From Didemnitutus sp041906465 (GTDB taxonomy: Bacteria; Verrucomicrobiota; Verrucomicrobiia; Opitutales; Opitutaceae), in contig JAYRJE010000001.1 in the NCBI GenBank assembly GCA_041906465.1, positions 310,001 to 374,000 of the forward strand: DNA of 64,000 nt. The letters run 5' to 3'. Below are positions 32,596 through 40,870 of the stretch, one piece after another. Each line of letters starts with the position of its first letter. Position 1 is the stretch's first letter. The translations under genes were made by a program, and so were the position numbers. Under the pieces are notes generated by a model. The model did no database searches, was not told the origin of the DNA, and worked only from the letters and a program-made list of their open reading frames with translations.

Positions 32596-33021
32596 ATGAA
32601 CCCTCCCGTCCGCACGCTGCCGTTGTTCGTTTCGATCGCGCTTCTCTGCGTGTTTGGCGTGAACAGCTTGCTCGGTCTGCACTCCATCTCGACCAGCTCC
32701 GAATCCTACGGTGAGTTCACCGCGGCGGTGAAGACCGGTAATGTGATCGGGTCGGTCTTCGCGACCCTCCTGTATTTCGGTCTCGCCTACGCGCAATGGA
32801 AGAAAGGAGGAAGGTGGGGACTTGGCATCGGCTTGTATGCGATCGTCATTCTTCTGGCTCAGTCCGGGCTCATGTATCTCGCGCTGAGCAGTGGTCGGGT
32901 GGAGCCCACTACGTCGGTGATCGGGAGATTTGTCGTCATTTCGGTGTTGGGCGTGGGGGCGCTGGCAATCTCCAGCTTCCTCTCCTATTCCCGCGCCAGA
33001 CGACAGGCACTCGATCGCTAA
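32596..33021 (+). CDS. hypothetical four-helix membrane protein
   Basis: 141-residue inner-membrane protein with four hydrophobic segments: residues 7-27 (LPLFVSIALLCVFGVNSLLG), 46-66 (NVIGSVFATLLYFGLAYAQ), 75-95 and 108-130. No family is recognised and no conserved charged residue stands out inside the segments. It begins 13 bp after the hydrolase stop and is probably cotranscribed with it. A strong hairpin follows at 33036. Confidence 0.7.
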   Translation: MNPPVRTLPLFVSIALLCVFGVNSLLGLHSISTSSESYGEFTAAVKTGNVIGSVFATLLYFGLAYAQWKKGGRWGLGIGLYAIVILLAQSGLMYLALSSGRVEPTTSVIGRFVVISVLGVGALAISSFLSYSRARRQALDR

Positions 33022-33035
33022 TCCCGGAAAATACG

Positions 33036-33061
33036 AAGGCCGCCTACCCCTAGGCGGCCTT
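33036..33061 (+). terminator. strong hairpin, 11-bp stem
   Basis: AAGGCCGCCTA-CCCC-TAGGCGGCCTT is a perfect 11-bp stem with a 4-base loop, 14 bp after the stop of the membrane-protein gene. Only two T bases close it, so termination could be factor-independent but weak. The next 150 bp contain a 34-codon ATG ORF at 33085-33189 that I do not call. Confidence 0.7.
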
Positions 33062-33215
33062 CACCCTAACACCAAGCAAACACTATGAACGTGAAGAAAG
33101 ACGCACGACCCCCGCTCCGCGTTCAAGCATCCCGAAACTTTCTGCACGAAAGTTTACGCCGCCGACACGCCCGCGTCACTCGTTCGTAACCCGTCGGCTA
33201 AAAAACGCCCTGCGG

Positions 33216-33650
33216 ATGAAATTTCATCGCGACCGACCGCCCGCCGCCCGCGTCATCCACCGCCACGCCTGGCTGTGGGAGCCGCTCGAAACCGAGCCCG
33301 GCTTCGTCCTGCGCTCCATGTTCGGCGCCAAGGCCGTCTACCTCGACGGCAAGATCGTGCTCTGTTTCAGCACCAGCGAGGAGCCCTGGCGCGGCCTGCT
33401 CCTGCCCACCGACCGCGCACACCATGCGGCACTGAGCGCCGAGTTCCCCGTCCTGACTGTCCACCCCGTCCTCGGCAAGTGGCTCTACCTCCCCGAATCC
33501 GCCGGCGCCTTCGAGCGCACCGCCACGGCGCTCGTTCAGCTCATCCGCCGCCGCGATCCGCGTATCGGCGTGGTGCCGCCCCCGAAGAAACGAAAACCCG
33601 GCGGTTCCTCCTTCCCTCGCTCCTCCCGCACCAGCCGCCGTCCGAAATGA
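33216..33650 (+). CDS. hypothetical protein, TfoX N-terminal-like (tentative)
   Basis: 144-residue basic protein without signal or membrane segment. The stretch VLRSMFGAKAVYLDGKIVLCFS resembles the core of TfoX/Sxy N-terminal domains (MFGGxxxYxDGxxFA). The C-terminus is Lys/Arg/Pro-rich and probably disordered (PPPKKRKPGG). Its TGA overlaps the ATG of the YdeI-like gene (ATGA at 33647-33650), so the two are coupled; TfoX-like and YdeI-like small proteins are often found together. The family call is tentative. Confidence 0.6.
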   Translation: MKFHRDRPPAARVIHRHAWLWEPLETEPGFVLRSMFGAKAVYLDGKIVLCFSTSEEPWRGLLLPTDRAHHAALSAEFPVLTVHPVLGKWLYLPESAGAFERTATALVQLIRRRDPRIGVVPPPKKRKPGGSSFPRSSRTSRRPK

Positions 33651-34207
33651 AACCGCGCTTTTTCAAATCTCCCGCCGCGTTCCGCGCCTGGCTCGAAAAG
33701 AACCACACCACCGCCACGGAACTCTGGGTCGGCCTCTACAAGAAAGCGCACTCGCACCGCGGCCTGACTTATCCCGACGCCGTGCTCGAAGCGCTCTGCT
33801 TCGGCTGGATCGATGGCCTCCTGCGCCGCATCGACGACGCGAGCCACATGCAGCGCTTCACGCCCCGCCGCCCCGGCAGCACGTGGAGCAACATCAACGT
33901 CGCCCACGTCGAGCGCCTCAGCCGCGAAGGCCGCATGGCCCCCGCCGGCCTCGCCGCCTTCGACGCCCGCATCGCCGCAAAGACCGGCATCTACTCCTTC
34001 GAGCGCACGCAACCCGCCGAATTTCCGCCCGCGCTGCTTCGCCTCTTCAAGGCCAACCCCGCCGCCTGGAAATTTTTCTCCGCCCAGCCGCCCGGCTACC
34101 GCCGCCTCGCTACACATCACGTCTCGTCCGCCAAACAGGAAGCGACCCGCCAGCGCCGCCTCGCGAAACTCATCGCCGCTTCCGCCGCTGGCCGACGCCT
34201 CGACTGA
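33647..34207 (+). CDS. YdeI/OmpD-associated family protein
   Basis: 186-residue protein of the YdeI family (bacteriocin-protection, DUF1905-related). The characteristic opening PRFFKSPAAFRAWLEKNH is followed by ELWVGLYKKAH, EALCFGWIDG and RFTPRRPGSTWSNINV, all typical of the family. The C-terminal part (NPAAWKFFSAQPPGYRR) matches the family's second motif. Function is poorly defined. Translation is coupled to the preceding gene by ATGA overlap. A long hairpin follows at 34208. Confidence 0.85.
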   Translation: MKPRFFKSPAAFRAWLEKNHTTATELWVGLYKKAHSHRGLTYPDAVLEALCFGWIDGLLRRIDDASHMQRFTPRRPGSTWSNINVAHVERLSREGRMAPAGLAAFDARIAAKTGIYSFERTQPAEFPPALLRLFKANPAAWKFFSAQPPGYRRLATHHVSSAKQEATRQRRLAKLIAASAAGRRLD

Positions 34208-34238
34208 CGCGGCTGCGTCCGCCGCTCGCTCAGCCGCG
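34208..34238 (+). terminator. hairpin after the YdeI-like gene
   Basis: CGCGGCTG and CAGCCGCG (34208-34215, 34231-34238) form a perfect 8-bp stem with a 15-base loop starting one base after the stop codon. No T-run. Confidence 0.4.
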
Positions 34239-34309
34239 GAGCGCAAGATTTCCCCAGCGCTCGGCAAAGCGCGCGCAGCCGCCGCCGCGCCCGCCTGCTT
34301 GAATGGGCG

Positions 34310-34564
34310 ATGCACTCCACCTCGACTCCGAGTATCCACGGGCACGAAGTCATGGACGCCATGCAGGCATCCGGCCGCCTTTTCACACGCGAGAGCCTCG
34401 CAACCTTCATCACCGAGCACTTCGGTGCCGCCTCACGCTTCCATACCTGTTCGGCCGACGGCATGACCGCGCGTGAGCTGGTGAATTTTCTCGCGGACCG
34501 CGGCAAGTTCGTCGGCACCGAGGAAGGTTTCACCCTCAATCCCGCGCGCGTCTGCCAGCATTGA
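34310..34564 (+). CDS. YecH family metal-binding protein
   Basis: 84-residue protein of the YecH family (DUF2492). Family features: SIHGHEVMDAMQASG near the N-terminus, RFHTCSADGMTARELVNFL in the middle, and a C-terminal CQH. His and Cys residues at HGH, FHTC and CQH are the presumed metal ligands. Function is unknown; a role in metal or peptide handling has been supposed for the family. It lies 52 bp upstream of the ROK-kinase gene. Confidence 0.8.
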   Translation: MHSTSTPSIHGHEVMDAMQASGRLFTRESLATFITEHFGAASRFHTCSADGMTARELVNFLADRGKFVGTEEGFTLNPARVCQH

Positions 34565-34616
34565 TATACGCAGCGCAAGATTGCACGCTTCGCTCCCGTC
34601 GGCTCAACTACCCCCA

Positions 34617-35660
34617 ATGTCCTCCCCCCAAGTCTTTCTCGGCACCGACAGCGGCGCCACGACCTCAAAGACCGGCGGCATTCTTGCCGACGGCACGATC
34701 ATTTCGCAGCAGCTCCGCCAGAGCTCCACGAATTCGCAGGCCGGCACCGTGTCCGTCGTGAACGGCTGGGTCGAGGGCGCCGCCGGCTTTCTCGCGGATC
34801 ATGGTTACACCTGGGCGAACGTTCGCGCCGTGGGACTCGCTCTTCCCGGTCCGTATCTCAGCTACGGCATCATGGGCAAGGCCGCCAATCTGCCCCCGAG
34901 TTTCCATGGCTGGAATTTTCACGCGGACTACGCCACCGCGCTCGCCCAGGCCGCCGGTCGCGCCATCCCGCTCGTCGTCGGCAATGATGGCAATTTTGGC
35001 GGCGTCGGCGAGGCGCATCGCGTCACCGGCGGCCGCAAAGCCGGCGTCCTCATGCTCGCTCCCGGCTCCGGCCTGGGCGCGGCCTACGTGAGCCCCGAAG
35101 GCGTTCCGCTCGACGGCGACACGCTCTCCGGCATGGAAGGCGGCCACATGCCCGCACCGCTGCACCTGCTCGGCGGCATTCGCCCCTTCACCTGCGGCTG
35201 CGGCCGCGACTGGGGCTGCGTCGAGGCCTACACGACCATCTCCGGACTGCCGCAACTGCTCGCCGAGTTTCTCAAGCAACATCCCGAGCATCCGCTCGCG
35301 AAATCGCCCGCCTCCGAAAAGGAAAAAGCACTTTCGCTGCGCACACTGGCGCAGAAGGGCGACGAACTCGCGCTCGCGATCTTCGATTTCCAGGCCCGCG
35401 CGCTCGGCTTGCATGTCGCAAACCTCCTGATGGCGCTCGACACCGAATACGTCGTCATCGGCGGCGGGTTGATCGACCCGGGCGCCACGACTCCGGAATT
35501 CCGCCATCGCTACCTCACCGGCATTCGCGAGGCGGCCGAGCCCTATCTGTGGGAGCCGCAGCGGACCAATTTGAAAATCGTCGCGGCAACCCTCGGCGAA
35601 TTGTCCCAAGCGATCGGCGCCGCGCTGGTGGCCCGCCACACGTTCGGCGACAAGCGCTGA
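34617..35660 (+). CDS. ROK family sugar kinase
   Basis: 347-residue kinase of the ROK (repressor, ORF, kinase) family, probably glucokinase or a related hexose kinase. Motifs: phosphate-1 loop FLGTDSGATTSKTG, catalytic Asp in VVGNDGNFGG, the Zn-site His in EGGHMPAPLH and the cysteine cluster CGCGRDWGC, then IGGGLIDPG (adenosine motif). The cysteine cluster has one residue more than the usual CxCGxxGC. There is no N-terminal DNA-binding domain, so it is a kinase and not a repressor. ATG 34617 is chosen; an upstream ATG at 34581 adds 12 unlikely residues. Confidence 0.88.
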   Translation: MSSPQVFLGTDSGATTSKTGGILADGTIISQQLRQSSTNSQAGTVSVVNGWVEGAAGFLADHGYTWANVRAVGLALPGPYLSYGIMGKAANLPPSFHGWNFHADYATALAQAAGRAIPLVVGNDGNFGGVGEAHRVTGGRKAGVLMLAPGSGLGAAYVSPEGVPLDGDTLSGMEGGHMPAPLHLLGGIRPFTCGCGRDWGCVEAYTTISGLPQLLAEFLKQHPEHPLAKSPASEKEKALSLRTLAQKGDELALAIFDFQARALGLHVANLLMALDTEYVVIGGGLIDPGATTPEFRHRYLTGIREAAEPYLWEPQRTNLKIVAATLGELSQAIGAALVARHTFGDKR

Positions 35661-35728
35661 GCCTTTTCCGGGCGGATTGACTTAATCTGCCGTTGCGCGC
35701 TCCCCGCGCCGGCCCCTACGTTGCGCGC

Positions 35729-37762
35729 ATGCCCCGCTGGCCCACGCTCGCCTTTGTGCTCGCGCTTTTCATCGGCACGGACGCGGCGGCCGTCGAGGCC
35801 AACCGTCTCGCCGCCCTCGAGGAGCAACTGCGCAGCGCCGCTCCCGCCGAACGCACCGCGGTGCTGGTCCAACTTTCGAGCGAGATCGAAGGCGACGACA
35901 TGCAACGCGCCTGGGACTACGCGCAGCAAGCCCGCCAAGCCGCGCTCGCCCCGTCTGACCAGATCCGCGCCGACATCCGCATCGCCGCGCTCGAGCGTCG
36001 ACGCGGACACTACGCCGCCGCACTCGCACTGGCAAACAGCGCGGTCCAACGTGCCCGCACCCTCGGGGACGACGCGCTGCGCGCCGATGCGCTGCTGGTC
36101 GTGGGCTGGACTCAAGGCAGCCTCGCCAACTTCCCCGCCGCGCTCGACACCTACCGCGAACTCACGCCCTTGGCCGAAGCGCGCGGGGATCGCATCTTCC
36201 TCGCCCGCGTCTACTCCGCCATGGGCATTGCCTATTCCGACGGCGGGGATGCGGTGCGCGCCCGCGCGGCGTATGAAACCGCGCGGCAGCATGCCGAGCG
36301 CGCCGACGACCAGCGTGTGCTGGCATCCGTCCTCAACAACCTCGGCGTCCTCGCGGTCAACGCGAAGGATTTTCCCGCCGCCCACCGCTACCATGAACAG
36401 GCCCTCGCGCTCCGCCTGGCCAGCGGCGCCGACACGCGCGGCATCGCCGACTCGCACCAGAATCTCGCCGAGCTCGCCGTCGTCGAAGGCCGGCCGGCCG
36501 ACGCCATCATCGAGATCGAGCAAGCCATCGCCGGTCACGCGAAACTGAACCTCAAACGCAACCTGGCCAACGCCCGCCTCACCTACGCCACCGCCCTGCT
36601 GCAGCTGAAACGCCCGCAGGAAGCACTCGCCCAGATCGAATCCGCGCGCCAGCTGGCCGAGTCGCTCGCCAGCGCCACGATGCGCGAACGCGCCGCGCGC
36701 GCCTACGCCACCTTCCACGAAGCCCAGGGCGATTTCCGCGCCGCCCTCGAGTGGGAGCGCAAGGCCGCCGCCGCCCACAGCGACGCCGTCGGCGAACGCT
36801 CGCGCCAGCGGCTCGATACGCTCCAGGCCCAGTTCGACGCCGAGCGCCGGCAGCACGAGATCGAAACCCTGCAACGCGAGAAAGCCGAGCGCGCGGCCGC
36901 CCTCAGCTCCGTCCGCTGGCAACGCGCCACGCTGCTCGCGATCCTCGGCTTGAGCATCGTCCTCGCCTTCTCCGTCGCCAGCCGCGTCCGCACCCAACGC
37001 CGGGCCGAGCAGCGCATCCTGGCCGAGACTCGCGCCGCCAAGGAAGCCGCCGAGCAGGCCGACGCTTTGAAATCGCGCCTCGTCAACATGGTGTCGCACG
37101 ACATCCGCGGTCCGCTGCACAACGTGCTGCATTTTGTCGAGGAATCCCGCCACGAACGCGACCCGCGCACCATAGCGGCCCACCTCGACGTCATCGCCTC
37201 CGAGACCCAGCGCGTCTCCTCGCTTGCGCAGGATTTGCTCGACGCCGCCGCCCTTGAAGTCGGCCGACTGGAACTGCACCGCGCGCCAGTCGACCTCGCC
37301 GAGATCGTCCGCGCGACACTCGGCCAACTCGAGTCCGCCGCCCGCGCCAAGGCGCAGACGTTGGATTTCGCCTCCGGGCCGCGCGACGCCGGCGTGCTCG
37401 AGGGCGACGCCAGCCGCCTCGCGCAAGTCGTCACCAATCTCGTCAGCAACGCCATCAAGTATTCCCCGCGCGGCGCGCCCATCGCGGTCGCGCTGGAGCG
37501 TGCCGCGACCGCCGTCCGCCTGACCGTGCGCGACCGCGGGCCGGGCATCACGCCGGCGGAGCTGCCCCACTTGTTCAAACCGTTCTCGCGCCTCTCCGCA
37601 CGGCCGACGGACGGAGAGTCCACGGTCGGCCTCGGGCTCTCCCTCGCCCACGACCTCGTGCGGCTGCATGGCGGCACCATCAGCGTCGCATGCCCGGCGG
37701 AGAGCGGCAGCGTGTTTACTGTCGAGCTGCCGATCGGAGCGCCGCCGCCCACCGCGGCCTGA
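35729..37762 (+). CDS. TPR-sensor histidine kinase
   Basis: 677-residue hybrid of a signal peptide (residues 1-20), a periplasmic TPR-type helical domain (about 35-390; LLVVGWTQGSLANFPAALDT, SVLNNLGVLAVNAKDFPAAH), one membrane segment (about 405-427, TLLAILGLSIVLAFSVA), a coiled coil and a cytoplasmic kinase core. The H box is MVSHDIRGPLHNVL, N box LVTNLVSNAIKYSPRG, G1 VRDRGPGITPAEL, G2 GLGLSLAHDLV. No receiver domain or adjacent regulator gene exists, so it is an orphan kinase. The TPR sensor suggests detection of a protein or peptide in the periplasm. A phosphohydrolase gene follows. Confidence 0.9.
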   Translation: MPRWPTLAFVLALFIGTDAAAVEANRLAALEEQLRSAAPAERTAVLVQLSSEIEGDDMQRAWDYAQQARQAALAPSDQIRADIRIAALERRRGHYAAALALANSAVQRARTLGDDALRADALLVVGWTQGSLANFPAALDTYRELTPLAEARGDRIFLARVYSAMGIAYSDGGDAVRARAAYETARQHAERADDQRVLASVLNNLGVLAVNAKDFPAAHRYHEQALALRLASGADTRGIADSHQNLAELAVVEGRPADAIIEIEQAIAGHAKLNLKRNLANARLTYATALLQLKRPQEALAQIESARQLAESLASATMRERAARAYATFHEAQGDFRAALEWERKAAAAHSDAVGERSRQRLDTLQAQFDAERRQHEIETLQREKAERAAALSSVRWQRATLLAILGLSIVLAFSVASRVRTQRRAEQRILAETRAAKEAAEQADALKSRLVNMVSHDIRGPLHNVLHFVEESRHERDPRTIAAHLDVIASETQRVSSLAQDLLDAAALEVGRLELHRAPVDLAEIVRATLGQLESAARAKAQTLDFASGPRDAGVLEGDASRLAQVVTNLVSNAIKYSPRGAPIAVALERAATAVRLTVRDRGPGITPAELPHLFKPFSRLSARPTDGESTVGLGLSLAHDLVRLHGGTISVACPAESGSVFTVELPIGAPPPTAA

Positions 37763-37805
37763 CTCGGCGATTGCCGCGCGCGGCCGCGCTCGCAATCGTG
37801 CCCGC

Positions 37806-38390
37806 ATGACTCCCGCCGAGATCCACGGCCTGCTGAATTTCCTGCGTCGCGCCGAACGCCTGAAAACCGTCACGCGCACGTCCTGGACCTCGGAAGGCAA
37901 ACAGGAAAGCACCGCCGAGCACACGTGGCGGCTGTGCCTCTTCGCACTGAGCGTGAAGCCGTGGTTCCCGGAGCTGAACTTCGAGCGCGTGCTCGCCATC
38001 GCGCTCGTGCACGACCTCGGCGAAGCCGTCAGCGGCGACATCTCGGCGGTGCTGCAAGTCGGCGCGCCGCCCAAGCACGAGCAGGAACGTCGCGATTTGC
38101 TCGAGCTGATCGGCGAGGCGCCCGAGCCGGTGCGCACAAACCTCGTGGCGCTCTTTGACGAATACAACGCCGCCGCCACGCCGGAGGCGAAATTCGTCAA
38201 GGCCTTCGACAAGCTGGAGACGATCCTCCAGCACAATCAGGGCCGCAACCCCGCGACGTTCGACTACGCCTTCAATCTGCCCTACGGCCAGGCCTACACC
38301 ACCGGGCATCCAGTGATCGTGAAGCTCCGCGCAATCCTCGACGCCGAGACGGCGGCCCGCGCCGCGGGCGACCGTCCGCCGCCCCTGTAA
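37806..38390 (+). CDS. HD domain phosphohydrolase (HDDC2/YfbR-like)
   Basis: 194-residue HD-superfamily metal-dependent phosphohydrolase, similar to the human HDDC2 and bacterial YfbR 5'-deoxynucleotidases. Metal ligands: His in STAEHTWRLC, the HD pair in ALVHDLGEAVSGD, and a distal Asp in KAFDKLETILQH. Likely substrate is a nucleoside monophosphate; specificity is not determined here. It begins 43 bp after the histidine kinase stop on the same strand. ATG 37806 chosen; the longer frame to 37668 overlaps the kinase gene. A GC hairpin follows. Confidence 0.87.
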   Translation: MTPAEIHGLLNFLRRAERLKTVTRTSWTSEGKQESTAEHTWRLCLFALSVKPWFPELNFERVLAIALVHDLGEAVSGDISAVLQVGAPPKHEQERRDLLELIGEAPEPVRTNLVALFDEYNAAATPEAKFVKAFDKLETILQHNQGRNPATFDYAFNLPYGQAYTTGHPVIVKLRAILDAETAARAAGDRPPPL

Positions 38391-38394
38391 GGTT

Positions 38395-38415
38395 GGGCGC
38401 GACCGCTGCGCGCCC
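38395..38415 (+). terminator. GC-rich hairpin after the HD gene
   Basis: GGGCGCG-N7-CGCGCCC, a perfect 7-bp stem 4 bp after the stop codon, with no T-run. Confidence 0.35.
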
Positions 38416-38461
38416 CGCCCTACCCGCTTGCCACCCCGGCGAATTCCGCTTCGCTCCGCGC

Positions 38462-39790
38462 ATGCTTCGTCGTCTCCTCCCCCTGTTCGCGGCGATGTGC
38501 GCCGCCGCCTTCGCTTCCGAGGCGAAAACGACCACCGCTCCCGCCCCCCTCTACGTCAAGGCCGCCCGCCTCATCGACCCGCAGTCGGGCTCGGTGCTGC
38601 AAGACCAGATCATCACCCTCACCGGCGACAAGGTTTCAGCCGTGAGCGCACTGGCCGCGACGACCTTGCCCGCGGGCGCCCGCGTCATCGACCTCGGCGA
38701 CGCCACCGTGCTGCCGGGTTTGATCGATTGCCACACGCACGTGACGAGCCAGCCGGAGAATTTCTACGAGGATATCTTCCGCAAGAGCCCGATCGACGAG
38801 GCGACCACCGCGCACCTCTACGCGCGCCGCACACTGCTCGCCGGCTTCACCACCATCCGCAACGTCGGCGGCGGCAACTACGTGGACTTCGCCCTGCGTC
38901 GCGCCATCGAAAAGGGACAAGTCGCCGGCCCGCGCATGCAGGCCAGCGGTCCGTCGCTCAGCGCCACCGGCGGCCACGGCGATCTCAACGGCATGTCGCC
39001 TTACGTGCGCTTCGACGGCGACATCAACGGCGTGGCGGACGGCGTCGACGCCGTCCGCAAGAAGGTGCGCGAAAACGTCAAATACGGCGCCGACGTCATC
39101 AAGATGCTCGCGACCGCCGGCGTGTTGTCCGAAGAGGAATCCGTCGGCGCGCCGCAATACCAACTCGACGAGATGAAGGCCATCGTCGAGGAAGCGGCGC
39201 TCTGGGGCCGCAAGGTGGCCGCGCACGCGCACGGCACCGAAGGCATCAAGATGGCGATCCGCGCCGGCGTCGCCTCGATCGAGCACGCGAGCTTCATCGA
39301 CGACGAGGGCATCGCCCTCGCGAAGGAGCGCGGCACCTACCTCGTGCCCGACATCTACAACGACGACTACATCCTCTCCGAGTATTCGCGCATGGGCTAC
39401 CCGGACAAAATCATCGAGAAGGAGCGCAAGGTCGGCCGCACGCAGCGCGAGAATTTCCAGAAGGCGGTCAAAGCCGGCTGCAAGATCGCCTACGGCACCG
39501 ACTCCGGCGTCTACCCGCACGGCTGGAACGGAAAGCAGTTTTCCCACATGGTGAAATGGGGCATGACCCCGATGCAGGCCATCCAGGCCGCCACCGTGCA
39601 CGCCGCCGACCTGCTCGGCTGGCAGACGAAAGTTGGCCAGATCGCACCCGGCTTCTACGCGGACCTTATCGCGGTCAAAGGCGACCCGCTAACCGACGTC
39701 ACCGTGCTCGAGAAAATCGATTTCGTAATGAAAGGCGGCGAAATCTACCGGGACCGGCTCACCGGCCAGCCCGTAAAGCAGTTCGAGTGA
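38462..39790 (+). CDS. exported amidohydrolase (imidazolonepropionase-like/Xaa-Pro dipeptidase-like)
   Basis: 442-residue metal-dependent amidohydrolase with a signal peptide (MLRRLLPLFAAMCAAAFAS), so periplasmic or secreted. Metal ligands: HTH in GLIDCHTHVTSQ, Lys in DVIKMLATAG (carbamate bridge), His in VAAHAHGTEG, His in SIEHASFID, Asp in AYGTDSGVYPHGW. A C-terminal composite-domain strand (GFYADLIAVKGDPL) is typical. Close relatives include enzymes acting on N-acyl amino acids or Xaa-Pro dipeptides; the substrate here is not known. It faces the metal-transporter gene convergently, with a hairpin between. Confidence 0.88.
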   Translation: MLRRLLPLFAAMCAAAFASEAKTTTAPAPLYVKAARLIDPQSGSVLQDQIITLTGDKVSAVSALAATTLPAGARVIDLGDATVLPGLIDCHTHVTSQPENFYEDIFRKSPIDEATTAHLYARRTLLAGFTTIRNVGGGNYVDFALRRAIEKGQVAGPRMQASGPSLSATGGHGDLNGMSPYVRFDGDINGVADGVDAVRKKVRENVKYGADVIKMLATAGVLSEEESVGAPQYQLDEMKAIVEEAALWGRKVAAHAHGTEGIKMAIRAGVASIEHASFIDDEGIALAKERGTYLVPDIYNDDYILSEYSRMGYPDKIIEKERKVGRTQRENFQKAVKAGCKIAYGTDSGVYPHGWNGKQFSHMVKWGMTPMQAIQAATVHAADLLGWQTKVGQIAPGFYADLIAVKGDPLTDVTVLEKIDFVMKGGEIYRDRLTGQPVKQFE

Positions 39791-39819
39791 CGGCGGCGGC
39801 ACCCGAGTCGCAACGGTAG

Positions 39820-39841
39820 GGCGGCGAGTCCCTTCGCCGCC
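39820..39841. terminator. hairpin between convergent genes
   Basis: GGCGGCGA-N6-TCGCCGCC is a perfect 8-bp stem midway between the amidohydrolase stop (39790) and the transporter stop (39878). Likely bidirectional end or a palindromic repeat. Confidence 0.45.
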
Positions 39842-39877
39842 GCTCGTAAAGGCGAGGAACGAAATCCGCGCCGACCC

Positions 39878-40591
39878 TCAATGTCCGTGCCCGTGCTCGA
39901 GAAACAGCATCATGAGCCCGAGCACTGCGAAAATCACGCCCAGCAGCGCCGCCTCGTAGCGTTCCAGCTTTTGCAGCGGCAACTTCGAAAACCCCACCAG
40001 CGTCAGCCAGGTGAACAGCAGCATGCCGATCAGCGTGCCTGCGGCGAGGATGCCGCTCAGCACCACGAACCCGCGCCAGCCATAGTGCACGCCGGACAAA
40101 TACACCGGCAGGAATCCTTCGCACGGCGACAGCGTCAGCATCATGAACAACCCGCTGATCGCCGCCCAGTCACCCGCCTGACGCGATACCAGCTTCGTGT
40201 CGGCGAGTTCCTCCTCCATGTGCGTGTGATCGTCGGCGTGGCCGCAATGCTCGGACTCCTCGTGGCGACCGCCCGCATGGTGATGCAACACGCCGCCGCG
40301 CACCTGCCGCCAGAAAAACCACCCCGCGATCGCCAGCAGCGCACCGCCCGCGACCCGGTTGAACAGCTCGCCGAAATGCTCGTCGAGTTGCAGCCCGAGC
40401 CACGCAATACCCAACCCCAGCAAACTGGTCAGCAACACGTGTCCGAGCCCGGCGGCCATCGAAACCGCAAACGTCTTTCCCCGCGTCCAGCCGCGCGCCC
40501 GCGCCACGAGCACAAACGGCAGCCAGTGCGTCGGAATCGCAGCGTGAAAAAAAGCGACCGTGAAGCCGGTCACGGCAAGAGTGGCGAGCAT
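39878..40591 (-). CDS. membrane metal transporter, His-rich loop (NicO/RcnA-like, tentative)
   Basis: 237-residue protein with six membrane segments. Segment 1 contains the polar motif HAAIPTHWLPFVL, with two His and a Pro resembling nickel/cobalt permease signatures. Between segments 3 and 4 lies a soluble loop of about 40 residues rich in His and acidic residues (HHHAGGRH, EHCGHADDHTHMEEE), as in RcnA/NicO and other divalent metal exporters. The C-terminus is HGHGH. Family identity is tentative; TauE/SafE- or UreH-like is an alternative. Start ATG 40591; an upstream ATG 40663 is possible. It is monocistronic, convergent with the amidohydrolase gene. Confidence 0.7.
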   Translation of the reverse strand: MLATLAVTGFTVAFFHAAIPTHWLPFVLVARARGWTRGKTFAVSMAAGLGHVLLTSLLGLGIAWLGLQLDEHFGELFNRVAGGALLAIAGWFFWRQVRGGVLHHHAGGRHEESEHCGHADDHTHMEEELADTKLVSRQAGDWAAISGLFMMLTLSPCEGFLPVYLSGVHYGWRGFVVLSGILAAGTLIGMLLFTWLTLVGFSKLPLQKLERYEAALLGVIFAVLGLMMLFLEHGHGH

Positions 40592-40687
40592 GAGTGAAGC
40601 GGAGGGTTGAGCGAATCGCCCCGTGTGGGGGCTGTCGACCTTGGACTTTAGCAAAGTCGTCAAGCGGTCGCAGCCGAGTGCTGTCCG

Positions 40688-40725
40688 AGGTGGTCGCCGC
40701 TGTCCCAGCGGCGACTCGGACGCGG
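40688..40725 (+). repeat. single REP unit (same family as 26771-26847)
   Basis: AGGTGGTCGCCGCTGTCCCA and following match unit 1 at 26771. The stem GTCGCCGCTG/CAGCGGCGAC is perfect and differs from GTCGCCGGTG/CACCGGCGAC by a G-C to C-G swap in both arms. It lies in the 279-bp gap between the transporter gene and hemF, which otherwise holds no recognisable ORF. Confidence 0.7.
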
Positions 40726-40870
40726 CAAGCGCTCAGACCAACGCGCCGCCCCAACAAACCGCGCGCGAATCCCGCCAACTGCTGCGCGGCACCTCCCGCG
40801 GCGGCTGCGCTACCATCGGATAAGGTTGTTGCCCGCCGTCCGCGGCCGGCTTTCTTAACCTATTCCACGC

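Noticed and set aside
33085..33189. 34-codon ATG ORF after the hairpin at 33036
   Set aside because: No ribosome binding site, no clear codon bias, no recognisable motif; probably chance.
35543..38236. Very long open frames on the opposite strand of real genes (also at 18974-20986, 7825-9708, 2757-4037)
   Set aside because: High GC makes long stop-free shadows. Their translations are low-complexity, rich in Arg/Gly/Glu/Val, without family motifs, and they oppose clear genes (histidine kinase, enolase, M13 peptidase, tdh).
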